From: PRS1 sp965250265
GTDB lineage: Bacteria > Bacteroidota > Bacteroidia > Flavobacteriales > Flavobacteriaceae
Direction of reading: 5' to 3'
Length of the DNA stretch: 64,000 nucleotides
Assembly (NCBI GenBank): GCA_965250265.1
Contig: CBDFNO010000012.1
Coordinates: 62,001 to 126,000, forward strand
Position numbers and translations under genes: made by a program. Numbering within the stretch: position 1 is the stretch's first letter; the number at the start of each line of letters is the position of its first letter. Under the pieces are notes generated by a model, which ran no database searches, was not told where the DNA came from, and worked only from the letters and a program-made list of their open reading frames with translations. Below are positions 1 to 8,592 of the stretch, piece after piece.

Positions 1-123
1 TTCAATTTCAAAGGAAAGACCACTCACGTCCTGAAACCGTTGTTCAGTATCACTGTCCATACCACTTACCCCCAAGAACTCCACTTTAAAATAAAAACCA
101 GTTGGTGGATAGTAGGTAGACAT
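1..123 (-). CDS. eCIS inner tube protein, second paralogue (partial)
   Basis: Only the first 41 codons are inside the window; the gene continues past the left edge. It opens MSTYYPPTGFYFKVEFLG and continues to QRFQDVSGLSFEIE. This is the N-terminus of the phage T4 gp19-like tube family, in which a short aromatic start is followed by an F-x-x-V-SGL strand. The preceding gene has the same layout (FHYSVSW then FSEVSGLTIEID). Contractile injection systems commonly encode two or three tube paralogues in tandem, so this is probably the second. It starts 4 bases after the stop of the upstream tube gene and is surely co-transcribed. Length and C-terminus cannot be seen. Confidence 0.8.
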   Translation of the reverse strand, partial: MSTYYPPTGFYFKVEFLGVSGMDSDTEQRFQDVSGLSFEIE

Positions 124-127
124 AGTT

Positions 128-562
128 CTAGGCTACTGCTTGTGTAATTCCTTCATGTACAAGTTCCAGTGTCTCTATGGCTATGTCATTACCAGTAGCG
201 TTTAGTCCAGGACCCTCACATTTAATTGGCCAGGCCTGTGTAATTGCCCAAACAAATACGGGCGCATTATCATCATCCAGCAAGGTAATTGTGAGGTCTC
301 TTCTTTCAACGTTGGATTGCCCCGTATTGTTAAACCAATTGTAAAGATCTATGTTTGCAGTACACATGCCTCTTTTAAGAGAAATGTTACCCGATTTTCT
401 AATTCCGGGTCGCTTTAGTGCCAGTGTACCAGCCGACATCAGGCCGTCACGGTAATCTATAGGATCAATCTCAATGGTGAGTCCGCTCACCTCCGAAAAG
501 CCTATATCTTCACCACCCCACGAAACGCTGTAGTGAAAGACTGTTAATGGATATTGTGCCAT
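128..562 (-). CDS. eCIS inner tube protein (gp19-like)
   Basis: A 144-residue protein with the features of the T4 gp19-like tail tube family: an N-terminal aromatic strand (FHYSVSWGG), the conserved SGL turn followed by an acidic strand (SGLTIEIDPIDYRDG), a central basic loop (KRPGIRKSGNISLKRG), and a C-terminal strand ending in a long hydrophobic helix. Members stack as hexameric rings to form the inner tube that a contracting sheath drives out. The length is normal for the family. It lies 51 bases downstream of the sheath gene and 4 bases upstream of a second tube gene, the usual order in eCIS clusters (Afp, PVC, MAC and AlgoCIS types). Family assignment is firm; that it is an eCIS rather than a prophage tail is inferred from the neighbouring DUF4255 gene. 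Confidence 0.88.
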   Translation of the reverse strand: MAQYPLTVFHYSVSWGGEDIGFSEVSGLTIEIDPIDYRDGLMSAGTLALKRPGIRKSGNISLKRGMCTANIDLYNWFNNTGQSNVERRDLTITLLDDDNAPVFVWAITQAWPIKCEGPGLNATGNDIAIETLELVHEGITQAVA

Positions 563-613
563 TTTTTATTGGATTTATGTTTATAAAATATTACTAATAT
601 TGAACTCCTAATC

Positions 614-2062
614 TTAAGAAGTCTGCATCATTTGCTCGAACTTCAGAATAATAAATTCAGCTGGCCTTGCTACGGCCATACCGATTTCTACAATCATTTT
701 ACCTTCCAGGATATCTACAGAATTCATAGTAGATCCAAGACCTATTCTTACAAAATAAGCTTCCTCTGGTTTTGCTCCTGCAAGTGCACCATCTCGCCAT
801 TGCTGGTAGAGGTAATTCTCTATCATTGCTTTGACTTTTACCCAGGTGGATGCTGTATTGGGCTCGAAAATGGCCCATCGAGTGGACTTTTTAATCGACT
901 CTTCAACCACACTAAAAAATCTACGCACATTGACATATCGCCACTCATTATCATTACCATCCAGCGTTCTTGCTCCCATAACTACCGTACCGTATCCTGG
1001 TACGCTGAGAATAGCATTGACAGATTTGCCAGTAGCAGCGTTTACATTTAGAGCACCATGCTCAGCATGGGAAACAGATACCACTGGTTTTACTACATCG
1101 ACAACCCCAACATTGGCCGGAGCCTTCCAGTAACCACGATCACGATCTACGCGTGAAATGATACCTGCCATAGTTGCTGAGGGTGGTAAAATAATATTGT
1201 ACTTGGCATATTCTGCAGTAATATTATTGTACATGGTCGAGGCGCTATTCTTCAAAATGGCCATGGCCTCTCCTGTTTTGTCATCTGCAGCCTCAGGTGC
1301 AGCCCCATTCACAGTATGAGCGTTTAGGGTTAAAGCATCAAAATCGAAAGCATAGCTATAAGAAGTTTCAAGATGTGGATAATATACCGCGCCAAATCTT
1401 CTGATGGAGCCTTCTGGAGAGATTTTCACAGTGGTTGGATCGATATCGTCCTTTACTATATCAGTAGACTTTGGTAAAGTTATTTTGTAGGTATCCATAA
1501 TAGCAAACCTGTCTTTCATAGTAGCAGCCTGATTGATCATAGCTTGATTGATCGTGCCAAAATCATCTTCAGATGGTAGATTAATGGCTTCAGGCACAAC
1601 AATCATCGTTGGTGTGTCTTCCTGTTCCACCAACCCCAGCCCCTCTTCTAAATCAGGCTTGGAAATAGCTCCCGGGTATTTACCTACTGATACCACATAA
1701 CACTTTCCTCCGCCATTGCTATAGAAATGTTTAATAGCATGATAGAGAAAATGAGGTGTCAAATTCGCCTTAACCAATGTAAGGCTTGTATTATACCCCG
1801 TAGTGGTGGTGTCTGTTTTGAGCTCATCTACATTAATGGTTATATTTGCTACATCTTCCTGTTTGGGGCCGCCAAAAAATGTTTCGTATTCTGCCAGACT
1901 GTTGATTACAGTGGGAACCTTTAGTAGGTCGTCGGTAACGAGATTTGTCGCTTTTTCGGTATAGCCTACAAATGCAGGCACAGCTGATTCTACCTCAGCG
2001 ATTGACGGTGGTAAAAGAGAAACTTCTTCTACATAAACACCTGGTGAACGATAATTTGCCAT
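614..2062 (-). CDS. Contractile tail sheath protein
   Basis: A 482-residue protein beginning MANYRSPGVYVEEVSLLP, the diagnostic N-terminus of phage-like contractile sheath proteins. The conserved C-terminal sheath domain is seen as NVRRFFSVVEESIKKSTRW, then WAIFEPNTASTW, then a C-terminal strand region rich in I/V. The central part (about 90-270) is more variable, as expected for the surface-exposed domain. The sheath polymerises around the inner tube and contracts to fire it. It is in one operon with the tube genes downstream and an unknown gene only 9 bases upstream. Composition is slightly less AT-rich than the surrounding accessory DNA. Confidence 0.92.
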   Translation of the reverse strand: MANYRSPGVYVEEVSLLPPSIAEVESAVPAFVGYTEKATNLVTDDLLKVPTVINSLAEYETFFGGPKQEDVANITINVDELKTDTTTTGYNTSLTLVKANLTPHFLYHAIKHFYSNGGGKCYVVSVGKYPGAISKPDLEEGLGLVEQEDTPTMIVVPEAINLPSEDDFGTINQAMINQAATMKDRFAIMDTYKITLPKSTDIVKDDIDPTTVKISPEGSIRRFGAVYYPHLETSYSYAFDFDALTLNAHTVNGAAPEAADDKTGEAMAILKNSASTMYNNITAEYAKYNIILPPSATMAGIISRVDRDRGYWKAPANVGVVDVVKPVVSVSHAEHGALNVNAATGKSVNAILSVPGYGTVVMGARTLDGNDNEWRYVNVRRFFSVVEESIKKSTRWAIFEPNTASTWVKVKAMIENYLYQQWRDGALAGAKPEEAYFVRIGLGSTMNSVDILEGKMIVEIGMAVARPAEFIILKFEQMMQTS

Positions 2063-2071
2063 ATTGTTTTT

Positions 2072-3256
2072 TTAAAGGTTTAATAAAACTTTTGAATATA
2101 TTACCGGGTCACCGCTGGCATCCAATTGATGTGCTGGCGGATACGGTAAATTGATTTTAACATCGGATTCGTCACGGGGATTACCAATGTGTTTTTTAAG
2201 TGTTAAAGTAAGGGGCTCATTAGTCGTACTGGAAGAAGAAAAGTACTTCTCCCGAAGTAACAATCGGGTATTGGATATAAACTCAAAGTGTTGGTCAGTA
2301 ACCACATTCAAATTAAAAACTACAGCAGTATCATTGCTTACAATGTTCAGACTATTGAAGAAATCGGCCTTGTCTGCAACAGACATTGCATCGATTTCCA
2401 CAAATAGTGGACTGTTGTCTTCAAGAAGTATTTTATAATTCCATAAGGTTGGGCGATTATTGAATAAAAGTATATATCGAGGTCTCAGTGGCGTAATCGA
2501 TCCATCGTTTTCTATGATTCTATAATTTGGTAAAGGAAGTACATCCAATGAGCATTCAACAATCGCAAATACCGGCAATTTCCCCATTTCATTTATGTGA
2601 TAGGCAATTTCTGCACTTGCTCCACCGATCAGTATTTCGCATTTACCGGCAGGAAAGCCTGATAAATCAAAAGCTAGAAATGCCTGTCCCCCTTCATTGA
2701 GATGAGATTTGGGTGATATTTCAATCCCAATGGTAAGATGTTTAAGTTTTGCTGTCCCCACAGCTACATTAGCACCATGCACATAATTATAACTGCCAGT
2801 GACTTTTTTAATGGTGTCAGGGAGTGCAACGCCTACCACATCCAGACTTAAGTGAAGATTGTCCCTTGGAACGACTGCGTCATTAATTTGGTTATTAAAA
2901 TAATAAATCTGATCATTTGCCGGTTGGGATGGGAGATCATTATAATTGAGAAAATATGGATTGTTTAATGCGATAATGAAAGTGAGCTGGTCTCCCGTTC
3001 TTGGTTTAAAGTACAATAAATCGTTTGCACCACTCATTCCATTGGTTCGGCACCAAACGGTAAATCCACCTTTAGCCAGATTAATTTTCATGATCATATC
3101 TAACCTATTAAGCACGGTCTGACATTTTGGAGTAGGCATTATTTTATAATCAGGAACCGGTGATACCTTGTATTTACCCGAAATCCCATTCTCATAAAAA
3201 GGCTGTTTCAGTGAGACGCTAAATAGTTCGCTATATGCTACTTTAATACTTCCCAT
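2072..3256 (-). CDS. Unrecognised protein of the eCIS operon, 394 aa
   Basis: I do not recognise this protein. It has no signal peptide and no membrane segment. The sequence is rich in beta-strand-type alternation, with cysteines near residues 45, 69, 212 and 241. Short runs near the C-terminus, such as LLREKYFSSSSTT and INLPYPPAHQLD, look like surface loops. It sits between the DUF4255 gene (3-base gap) and the sheath gene (9-base gap), so it is almost certainly made with the injection apparatus. By position it could be a cap, collar, spike-proximal or fibre protein, or a cargo-linked factor. That is inference from context only; the sequence itself gives no function. Confidence 0.6.
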   Translation of the reverse strand: MGSIKVAYSELFSVSLKQPFYENGISGKYKVSPVPDYKIMPTPKCQTVLNRLDMIMKINLAKGGFTVWCRTNGMSGANDLLYFKPRTGDQLTFIIALNNPYFLNYNDLPSQPANDQIYYFNNQINDAVVPRDNLHLSLDVVGVALPDTIKKVTGSYNYVHGANVAVGTAKLKHLTIGIEISPKSHLNEGGQAFLAFDLSGFPAGKCEILIGGASAEIAYHINEMGKLPVFAIVECSLDVLPLPNYRIIENDGSITPLRPRYILLFNNRPTLWNYKILLEDNSPLFVEIDAMSVADKADFFNSLNIVSNDTAVVFNLNVVTDQHFEFISNTRLLLREKYFSSSSTTNEPLTLTLKKHIGNPRDESDVKINLPYPPAHQLDASGDPVIYSKVLLNL

Positions 3257-3259
3257 GAT

Positions 3260-3883
3260 CTACTCGTTATAGTTTAATTCGCGAATGGCTGGTCCAACCA
3301 TATCACTTTTAGTTTCAAATACAGTAAGCATATTAACCTTATAAAGCACGCTCGGGATATATTTTCCACCCAACATTGCCCACAGATTATTTTGCTGTTC
3401 AAATGACATATCCTGTAACCTAAAGCTCAATCTTTCAATCAATTGCCAGGGTTTGATAACCGGATCTGTTACAGAAGCATTAAGGCCCGGAAATTTCTCC
3501 TCATCAAAAACGGGATTGGCTTGAAAAAATCCCACAATACTGGAACAATCCCGCAATGCGGTTTCATAGTTACCGTTACTGGCGATAAATAATAAATGCA
3601 TATTCAAGTCAACCGGCGGGTTTAATTTCTTCATTTGACTATCATCAGTGGCTATATAATATGGACGTTTTCCTTCTCTTCTCTCTTCTTCAATACCAAC
3701 CAGCATTAATGTGACATGAGCGTTATCATCAATATTTAAATCTCCATTGGGCTGAACCACCGGTAAAAGATCCACAACATTTCCAACAGTATAATTTTGA
3801 AGATCATCTTCACGATCTGCTATATACTGATCAAGTTCTTTTTTAATAAATTCCAGTGCGGTACGAATCATATAAAGTTGCAT
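3260..3883 (-). CDS. DUF4255 / Pvc16-like tail terminator family protein
   Basis: A 207-residue protein whose N-terminus (MIRTALEFIKKELDQYI from the second Met) and middle (VTLMLVGIEEERREGKRPYY, then LNMHLLFIASNGNYETALRD) match the layout of the DUF4255 family, which includes Pvc16/Afp16. In characterised eCIS particles that protein caps the end of the tube and sheath and sets particle length. It is the first gene of the operon; the next gene follows after 3 bases. The start at 3883 gives MQLYM; an alternative ATG four codons in (3871) gives the more typical family start. No Shine-Dalgarno site is visible, as usual in this phylum. Confidence 0.8.
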   Translation of the reverse strand: MQLYMIRTALEFIKKELDQYIADREDDLQNYTVGNVVDLLPVVQPNGDLNIDDNAHVTLMLVGIEEERREGKRPYYIATDDSQMKKLNPPVDLNMHLLFIASNGNYETALRDCSSIVGFFQANPVFDEEKFPGLNASVTDPVIKPWQLIERLSFRLQDMSFEQQNNLWAMLGGKYIPSVLYKVNMLTVFETKSDMVGPAIRELNYNE

Positions 3884-3925
3884 TTATATTTACTGTCCAA
3901 TTTAGTTTGTATTTCATACCTACGC

Positions 3926-3945
3926 AATCCCCAAAAATGGGGATT
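3926..3945. promoter_or_regulatory. Perfect 8-bp inverted repeat ahead of the eCIS operon
   Basis: AATCCCCA-AAAA-TGGGGATT, a perfect palindromic stem with a 4-base loop. It lies 42 bases upstream of the first eCIS start codon and 44 bases downstream of the LuxR-type regulator stop. The minus-strand sequence after the stem has no T tract, so it does not look like a normal terminator for the regulator gene. A role as operator or attenuator for the eCIS operon is an inference. Confidence 0.45.
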
Positions 3946-3989
3946 TTGTAGTTTGATTGTACTTAGAAATAATTAGAGAACATTGCTAA

Positions 3990-4682
3990 TTATAGGTCAA
4001 TAATTTTCGAAGCATTTTTAATTAATTGAGCGGTATTTTTAACTCGAAATTTTTTGATAAGATGTTTACGATGAGATATAACCGTATGATTACTAATGAA
4101 GAGTTGTTTGCTTATTTGATTTGAAGAAAAACCTTCAGCGACAAGTTGTAGCACCTCTTTCTCTCTAGACGTCATAGCTAGTTCCGCTTTATGAATTATA
4201 GCATCATTAAAATCGTTATTAACCCTAAAATAATTTTCTATTTTTTCCTTGACTGAAATATCAAAAAAATAGTTAATTGCTATAGTGTAGTTTTCCACTT
4301 TATGAAGAACTATTTCATGTCTTACACAAATTAGGCTTTCGGTTCCATCATAAATATTATATCTAAGTGTAAGAGATTTTCGGTTAAAGGAAACAGAAAA
4401 AAAATTCTTCACCCTATTTTTTATCTTCAGCCGTTCCTCGGGATATATATTCGTGAACCAATAATCCCAACCTAATTCAAAGAGTTTATCTATTTTAATT
4501 CCTAAAATTTTCTTAAAACCACTGTTACAATAGAGAAATTTTTTTTGATATGGTAAGTAGACGGCGACGTTAAGATTTATTGCGTCGTTGTCTACTTCCA
4601 ATATTTTGAAGACTTTAGAAAGAGATGCATGCATACCAATACCAAATAACCTTTGAAAACCATTATTTTCATTTTGTATCAT
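3990..4682 (-). CDS. PAS-LuxR family transcriptional regulator
   Basis: A 230-residue protein. Residues about 35-140 form a PAS-like sensor domain (NVAVYLPYQKKFLYCNSGF at its start, with aromatic-rich strands after it). Residues 168-228 form a LuxR/GerE helix-turn-helix (MTSREKEVLQLVAEG, then NHTVISHRKHLIKKF). There is no receiver domain and no membrane segment, so it probably senses a cytoplasmic ligand or redox state and acts directly on DNA. It lies just upstream of the eCIS operon on the same strand, with 106 bases between, and is the obvious candidate for a linked regulator. The DNA-binding assignment is firm; the target is inferred. Confidence 0.85.
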   Translation of the reverse strand: MIQNENNGFQRLFGIGMHASLSKVFKILEVDNDAINLNVAVYLPYQKKFLYCNSGFKKILGIKIDKLFELGWDYWFTNIYPEERLKIKNRVKNFFSVSFNRKSLTLRYNIYDGTESLICVRHEIVLHKVENYTIAINYFFDISVKEKIENYFRVNNDFNDAIIHKAELAMTSREKEVLQLVAEGFSSNQISKQLFISNHTVISHRKHLIKKFRVKNTAQLIKNASKIIDL

Positions 4683-4694
4683 TGGAGTAAAACG

Positions 4695-4835
4695 TTATTT
4701 AAATAAATTTAGAATAGCATTTTTATTTGACCCTTTAACTTTTATTGCCCCATTATTAGAGATACTGAGCCAATGGAAGTCATAGGAATGTTTTTGTAAA
4801 ATAGTATTAAAATGTACCATCCTCAAGATGTACAT
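4695..4835 (-). pseudogene. Short ORF of unknown origin, possible gene remnant
   Basis: Reading the minus strand from an ATG at 4835 gives 46 codons (MYILRMVHFNTILQKHSYDF at the start, ending AILNLFK). The frame stays open a few codons further upstream. It has no recognisable domain. It lies in 1.5 kb of AT-rich DNA that holds two other orphan C-terminal fragments on the same strand, so a decayed gene is more likely than a functional small protein. Confidence 0.25.
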
Positions 4836-4938
4836 ATTCCCTCCGCTTTTTAAACGATCATATTAATCATCTTAATTTGGGATTATTTTATTTTTCATAT
4901 TCAAAACCTAATAATTTTAATGCCTGCACAATGGCATA

Positions 4939-5225
4939 CTAAATTATTGATGAACCTTTCGCAGTATTTACTAAATCTACAAATTCGTGAAATCTTGGAT
5001 CACCAGTTTTACAACAATTTAATACAACTATGTTATCTTCTATATCAAGAACTTCATAAAATGTAGTTTTACTATTTACGTTTTAGCTCTTAAAGCAGAG
5101 GGAGATCCATCGCTTAATCCTTCCAAATGGTAATCTAGCAGATAACTAAAATTGAACAGACAATCTACAATGCTAATTCCAGAAACTAATACAATAGCCC
5201 TAGTTTTATATACAAACAATTGAGA
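4939..5225 (-). pseudogene. Frameshifted gene remnant, unknown family
   Basis: On the minus strand a protein-like reading runs from 5225 (SQLFVYKTRAIVLVSGISIV, then LLDYHLEGLSDGSPSALRAK). It reaches a stop at about 5083 and then continues smoothly in the next frame (NVNSKTTFYEVLDIEDNIVV, then GDPRFHEFVDLVNTAKGSSI) to a stop at 4939. One indel near 5083 would join the two halves into about 95 codons. No start codon is in a sensible place, so the 5' end is missing. I do not recognise the family. The clean hydrophobic/charged pattern on both sides of the break is the only support. Confidence 0.4.
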
Positions 5226-5347
5226 TTAATCCTTTACTATTAAAGAAAGTTATAAAGGGAAATCTAATACATTAGATGAATTCCCCAGAAAGAGAGACCT
5301 TAAATATAGTGAAATAGTTTTAATTATTTGGTAATAAGTTTATTAAA

Positions 5348-5470
5348 TTAATAGTTTTTTGAAAGCCTATTCGTTTCATCACCAACTCGTCTTTGTAATA
5401 TCTTACCATAATATTCTTGAGATTTGGTTGTGTCCAGAATATGCTCTCGAATATGTACGCGTACACAGTA
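5348..5470 (-). pseudogene. C-terminal gene fragment, unknown family
   Basis: Forty open codons on the minus strand ending in TAA, encoding a highly charged helical tail (YCVRVHIREHILDTTKSQEY, then YGKILQRRVGDETNRLSKNY). It is preceded by an in-frame TGA and has no start codon. The composition (regular Arg, Lys, Glu and Asp spacing) resembles the end of a real protein rather than random AT-rich DNA. Together with the fragment at 4939-5225 it suggests that this stretch once held genes that have decayed. Confidence 0.35.
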
Positions 5471-5524
5471 TCATACAAGTACTATTTATACAATAAAGAA
5501 ACACATAAATGTGCACACATGTGT
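5454..5524. repeat. TGTAC-type palindromes in non-coding DNA
   Basis: A perfect 12-bp palindrome TGTACGCGTACA lies at 5454-5465 and a 10-bp palindrome ACACATGTGT at 5515-5524, the latter within a longer near-palindrome of GTGCACAC/GTGTACAC. A further ACATATATGT and ACATGTGT occur near 5711-5728. The repeated TGTAC/ACATGTGT wording in one place could mark binding sites of a dimeric regulator, but no nearby gene start makes this certain. Confidence 0.3.
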
Positions 5525-6212
5525 ACACAGATATACAGAAGCACATTATGATAAGCTGCTGGATGTACCCCCAACTTAATAATAAAAAATATAATTTCCC
5601 AATTGATGCTCAAACCTTTATACATCCATAGGGCTCAATATTACTATTTTGAAAGATAAATATTAGCTTAATAACTCCATATTTCTGTTTATTACTCCAC
5701 ATTACTATACAACATATATGTACATGTGTAACCACTATATACATTTGAATGTTTATATTCACTAGATGGAAAGGTTCAATTCTATAAATAATTGTGATTT
5801 AACAATATAATGTTTTAGATTCTGCTCGTGGTACGAATAGAAACTAATTTTTTATGATATTAAACTAATCAATTATTTGCATTTGAACTAAAATAAAAAT
5901 AGCATCTCTACTAATCTAAAATATATTTTATATGGTTTTTTTAGAACTTAACATTTCGTGTTATAATGTTGTCTAAATGTGTTTAGACACAATCAATGCC
6001 AATATTCAGTTTCTTGATTAACTGAAATGAATAAAAAGTAGTTTATGATCACTTAAAATATTACTGTAAATTCCTACAAAATCTGTATCTTGTTTGTATC
6101 TCAAACAATTTAAAGTATTATAAATATTGATATAATACATTTTGTATTGGAAAGTAACTATTTAATTATCTACAAGAATTTCTTTTGAAAATATAATAAC
6201 GACGTTATGTGA
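5525..6212. other. AT-rich intergenic DNA without recognisable genes
   Basis: About 690 bases of very AT-rich sequence downstream of the adenylate cyclase gene stop (6213). No open frame of convincing length, no tRNA-like fold and no strong terminator hairpin were found. A few short palindromes of ACATGTGT type occur near 5711-5728. Confidence 0.5.
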
Positions 6213-7703
6213 TTATTTCCATGGTAGTACTATTGTTGTCCCGGATTCGCCAGCATTAAGCCTTTTTAAATGATATGCTGCCAAGGTGTCTTTAGGATAT
6301 TTTTCCTGGATAGTAATAAAAGCCTTGAGAGCTTCAAGTGAATTGTCATTCATTAAATTAAAGGCAGATATATAATCTGTAATTCTATCGGAATTTAATT
6401 CATCTGCCGTTAAGGGCTCAAAAGTTGCGACGGGTTTGGTTTTTCCTTTAAGAAGTAGAGAGCCTATTGGTCTTCCCATAAAATTTTGACATTTGGCAAC
6501 CGTAGTTTCACTAACGCAAACACGAGTGCCTAATTGTTTATTTGCACTTTCCAGTCGAGCTGCAGTATTAATGGCATCGCCTAATGCCCGATAGTCAAGT
6601 TGTTTTTTACTCCCAATATTACCTATAATAACCATGCCTGTATTTACACCAATGCGAGTTCGACCAATATCCAATCCTAGTTTTTCTTTTTCTTCAGCAA
6701 ACCTTTGAGCGTAAGCGTCCATTTCCAGGGCACAAGCAACAGCCTTTTCGGCATGATCTTCTTGTATAACAGGAGCCGAAAACATAACTGCAATAGCATC
6801 ACCTACTATTTTTGAAACGGTGCCTTCATGCTTAAAGACGATCTCGGTCATACCTTCAAAATATTCATTAAGAAATGAAACCAATGTTGCAGGATTTGAT
6901 TTCTCTACTAAAGTAGTAAATCCAACAAGATCGGTAAAAACAAAAGTGCATTCTCGACGTTCGCCACTAAGGCTTAATTTTTCTGGATTCTCAATTAAAT
7001 GCTCGACCAGATTAGGGGAAACATAGGCTGAAAATGCATCTTTAATCCATTTGTGCTTGTTTTGCATTAACGTTAATGACAAATTTTTTTCACCAACAAA
7101 ATAACGAACTACAATAAATGAAGTTAAAGACATTCCTATAATGTTCATGGCGAAAAATCCAATAATGGCTGTATTAGAAAGTTTGTTTGTATAAGTGTAA
7201 TTCCTCTCAAGAAATACTGCAATAATTAATAATGCTAAAAATGCGATAAACCAATGTAATGCCTTTTTTCTACCCTGTAAAACCAAAGCACCCAAGGGAG
7301 ATGTAAACGACCACATTATTACAGCACTAGAGCCTGCATATCCACCTAAAGAGATCATTAAAGCAAAAGGTAAAATAAGGCTAAAAGTTAATTGGCTTGA
7401 CAGAAAAAAATTATAACTCTTAACTTTGCTAAATAAAATTAGGCTAATTGCTGAAATGATAGAATAGGACAGTGGAATTGATCCAGCTATGGGCTCGTTA
7501 AAATAAAAATATAATAATCCCCAAAATAAGGACATAAAGGCCATGCTGCCTGAAAACACAATAAGTAATGTTTTTTGTAAACGAATATTTTCGCTATCAT
7601 CAGGATGAGAGCCAATGCTTCCTAAGCGATTAATTAAAGTTTTTATAAACGCTGTTTTCAAACTAATATTATGGTTTGTCTTTATTACTCGGTAATATAA
7701 CAA
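6213..7703 (-). CDS. Membrane-anchored class III adenylate cyclase
   Basis: A 496-residue protein. Residues about 45-205 hold six to seven hydrophobic segments forming a membrane domain. Residues about 248-435 form a class III nucleotidyl cyclase domain. Metal-binding aspartates are visible in FTDLVGFT (D258) and GDAIAVMF (D302). The adenine-selecting pair is present as K298 (TVSKIVGD) and D370 (LDYRALGD), and the transition-state Asn/Arg in INTAARLE (N379, R383). All key catalytic residues are therefore present, and cAMP is the expected product. A cyclic-nucleotide-binding sigma-54 activator lies about 10 kb away. The gene stands apart from its neighbours and has no obvious operon partner. 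Confidence 0.88.
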   Translation of the reverse strand: MLYYRVIKTNHNISLKTAFIKTLINRLGSIGSHPDDSENIRLQKTLLIVFSGSMAFMSLFWGLLYFYFNEPIAGSIPLSYSIISAISLILFSKVKSYNFFLSSQLTFSLILPFALMISLGGYAGSSAVIMWSFTSPLGALVLQGRKKALHWFIAFLALLIIAVFLERNYTYTNKLSNTAIIGFFAMNIIGMSLTSFIVVRYFVGEKNLSLTLMQNKHKWIKDAFSAYVSPNLVEHLIENPEKLSLSGERRECTFVFTDLVGFTTLVEKSNPATLVSFLNEYFEGMTEIVFKHEGTVSKIVGDAIAVMFSAPVIQEDHAEKAVACALEMDAYAQRFAEEKEKLGLDIGRTRIGVNTGMVIIGNIGSKKQLDYRALGDAINTAARLESANKQLGTRVCVSETTVAKCQNFMGRPIGSLLLKGKTKPVATFEPLTADELNSDRITDYISAFNLMNDNSLEALKAFITIQEKYPKDTLAAYHLKRLNAGESGTTIVLPWK

Positions 7704-7737
7704 ATTTGAACTTTGAATTTTATATAAAAAAGTTAAT

Positions 7738-8391
7738 CTACTGCTTCACAATAACCAAGCGCGCTTTATAACCTGTTGAAATAAGCCAACGGTTGGAAGA
7801 TATAAGCACATCGTTTTCATCATAGATTTTAAGCTCAGCTGTGTTTGGACTTGACAATCCTTCGTTTAAAGCTTCAAATTCAATAGTATTTAATCCGTCC
7901 CCAATTTCTATATCAATAGTATAAAACGAACCTGTTAATGTAATATTAGGATGAATTACTGCTTTATTTAATAATAACCGTATGCGATCACCATCTACAT
8001 ATTCGTGGTCGCGACATTTGATTCTAATATATTTAGATTTAGTTTTTATATCTCCTAAATAATGATCTCTACCAAATTTAGAATTATCTTTTTGACCTTC
8101 ACTAAATTTCTGTTTGATATCCCAAGTAGGTTTAATAAGATTGCTTTTGGCTGTCATATCTACACCAGACGTTTTTTTGAAATAATCGGTTAATGGTATG
8201 TTATATAAAGTAGGCCTATTGTTTGTAATAGTAATTCCTTGAAAAGGGGTTAGTTTAAAAGGCAGGATTGTTTTTAAATTTGAGCTCGTATCAATATACT
8301 TAAAATTAAAGCTTTTTTTTGAATCATCTATTTGCGCAGATAAGGTCAGACAAAAACAAAGAGAAATAAATATAATGAACTTAATTTTCAT
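7738..8391 (-). CDS. Secreted protein of unknown function, 217 aa
   Basis: The N-terminus (MKIKFIIFISLCFCLTLSAQ) is a clear signal peptide, probably cut after the SAQ at residues 18-20, so the mature protein is periplasmic or surface-located. The rest is soluble and beta-rich, with a central stretch (KYIRIKCRDHEYVDGDRIRL) followed by strands typical of immunoglobulin-like folds (IDIEIGDGLNTIEFEALNEG). I do not recognise a named family. It lies 34 bases upstream of the adenylate cyclase gene on the same strand and may be co-transcribed with it; a role in the same signalling unit is speculative. Confidence 0.6.
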   Translation of the reverse strand: MKIKFIIFISLCFCLTLSAQIDDSKKSFNFKYIDTSSNLKTILPFKLTPFQGITITNNRPTLYNIPLTDYFKKTSGVDMTAKSNLIKPTWDIKQKFSEGQKDNSKFGRDHYLGDIKTKSKYIRIKCRDHEYVDGDRIRLLLNKAVIHPNITLTGSFYTIDIEIGDGLNTIEFEALNEGLSSPNTAELKIYDENDVLISSNRWLISTGYKARLVIVKQ

Positions 8392-8592
8392 AGACTTGTA
8401 AAATATGAGCTATTATCACAACTTTGGGCTAAAGATATATATTTGATTTAGTAATACTAATACATTAACGTTACTTTAAAATAATTTATACAACTGTTAA
8501 CAAAAATTGTTCCATTAGCAGAATTTTTACAGATACGCAAAAGATTATTCTATATATTTATAAAATCGATATAGCCTTATAGCAAACAAAAT

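Noticed and set aside
632..1133. Open frames on the plus strand opposite the sheath gene
   Set aside because: They are antisense shadows of a well-supported sheath gene and show no protein-like pattern.
5346..6212. Small RNA or tRNA gene in the AT-rich gap
   Set aside because: No cloverleaf, no conserved T-loop and no clear promoter-terminator pair could be found by eye.
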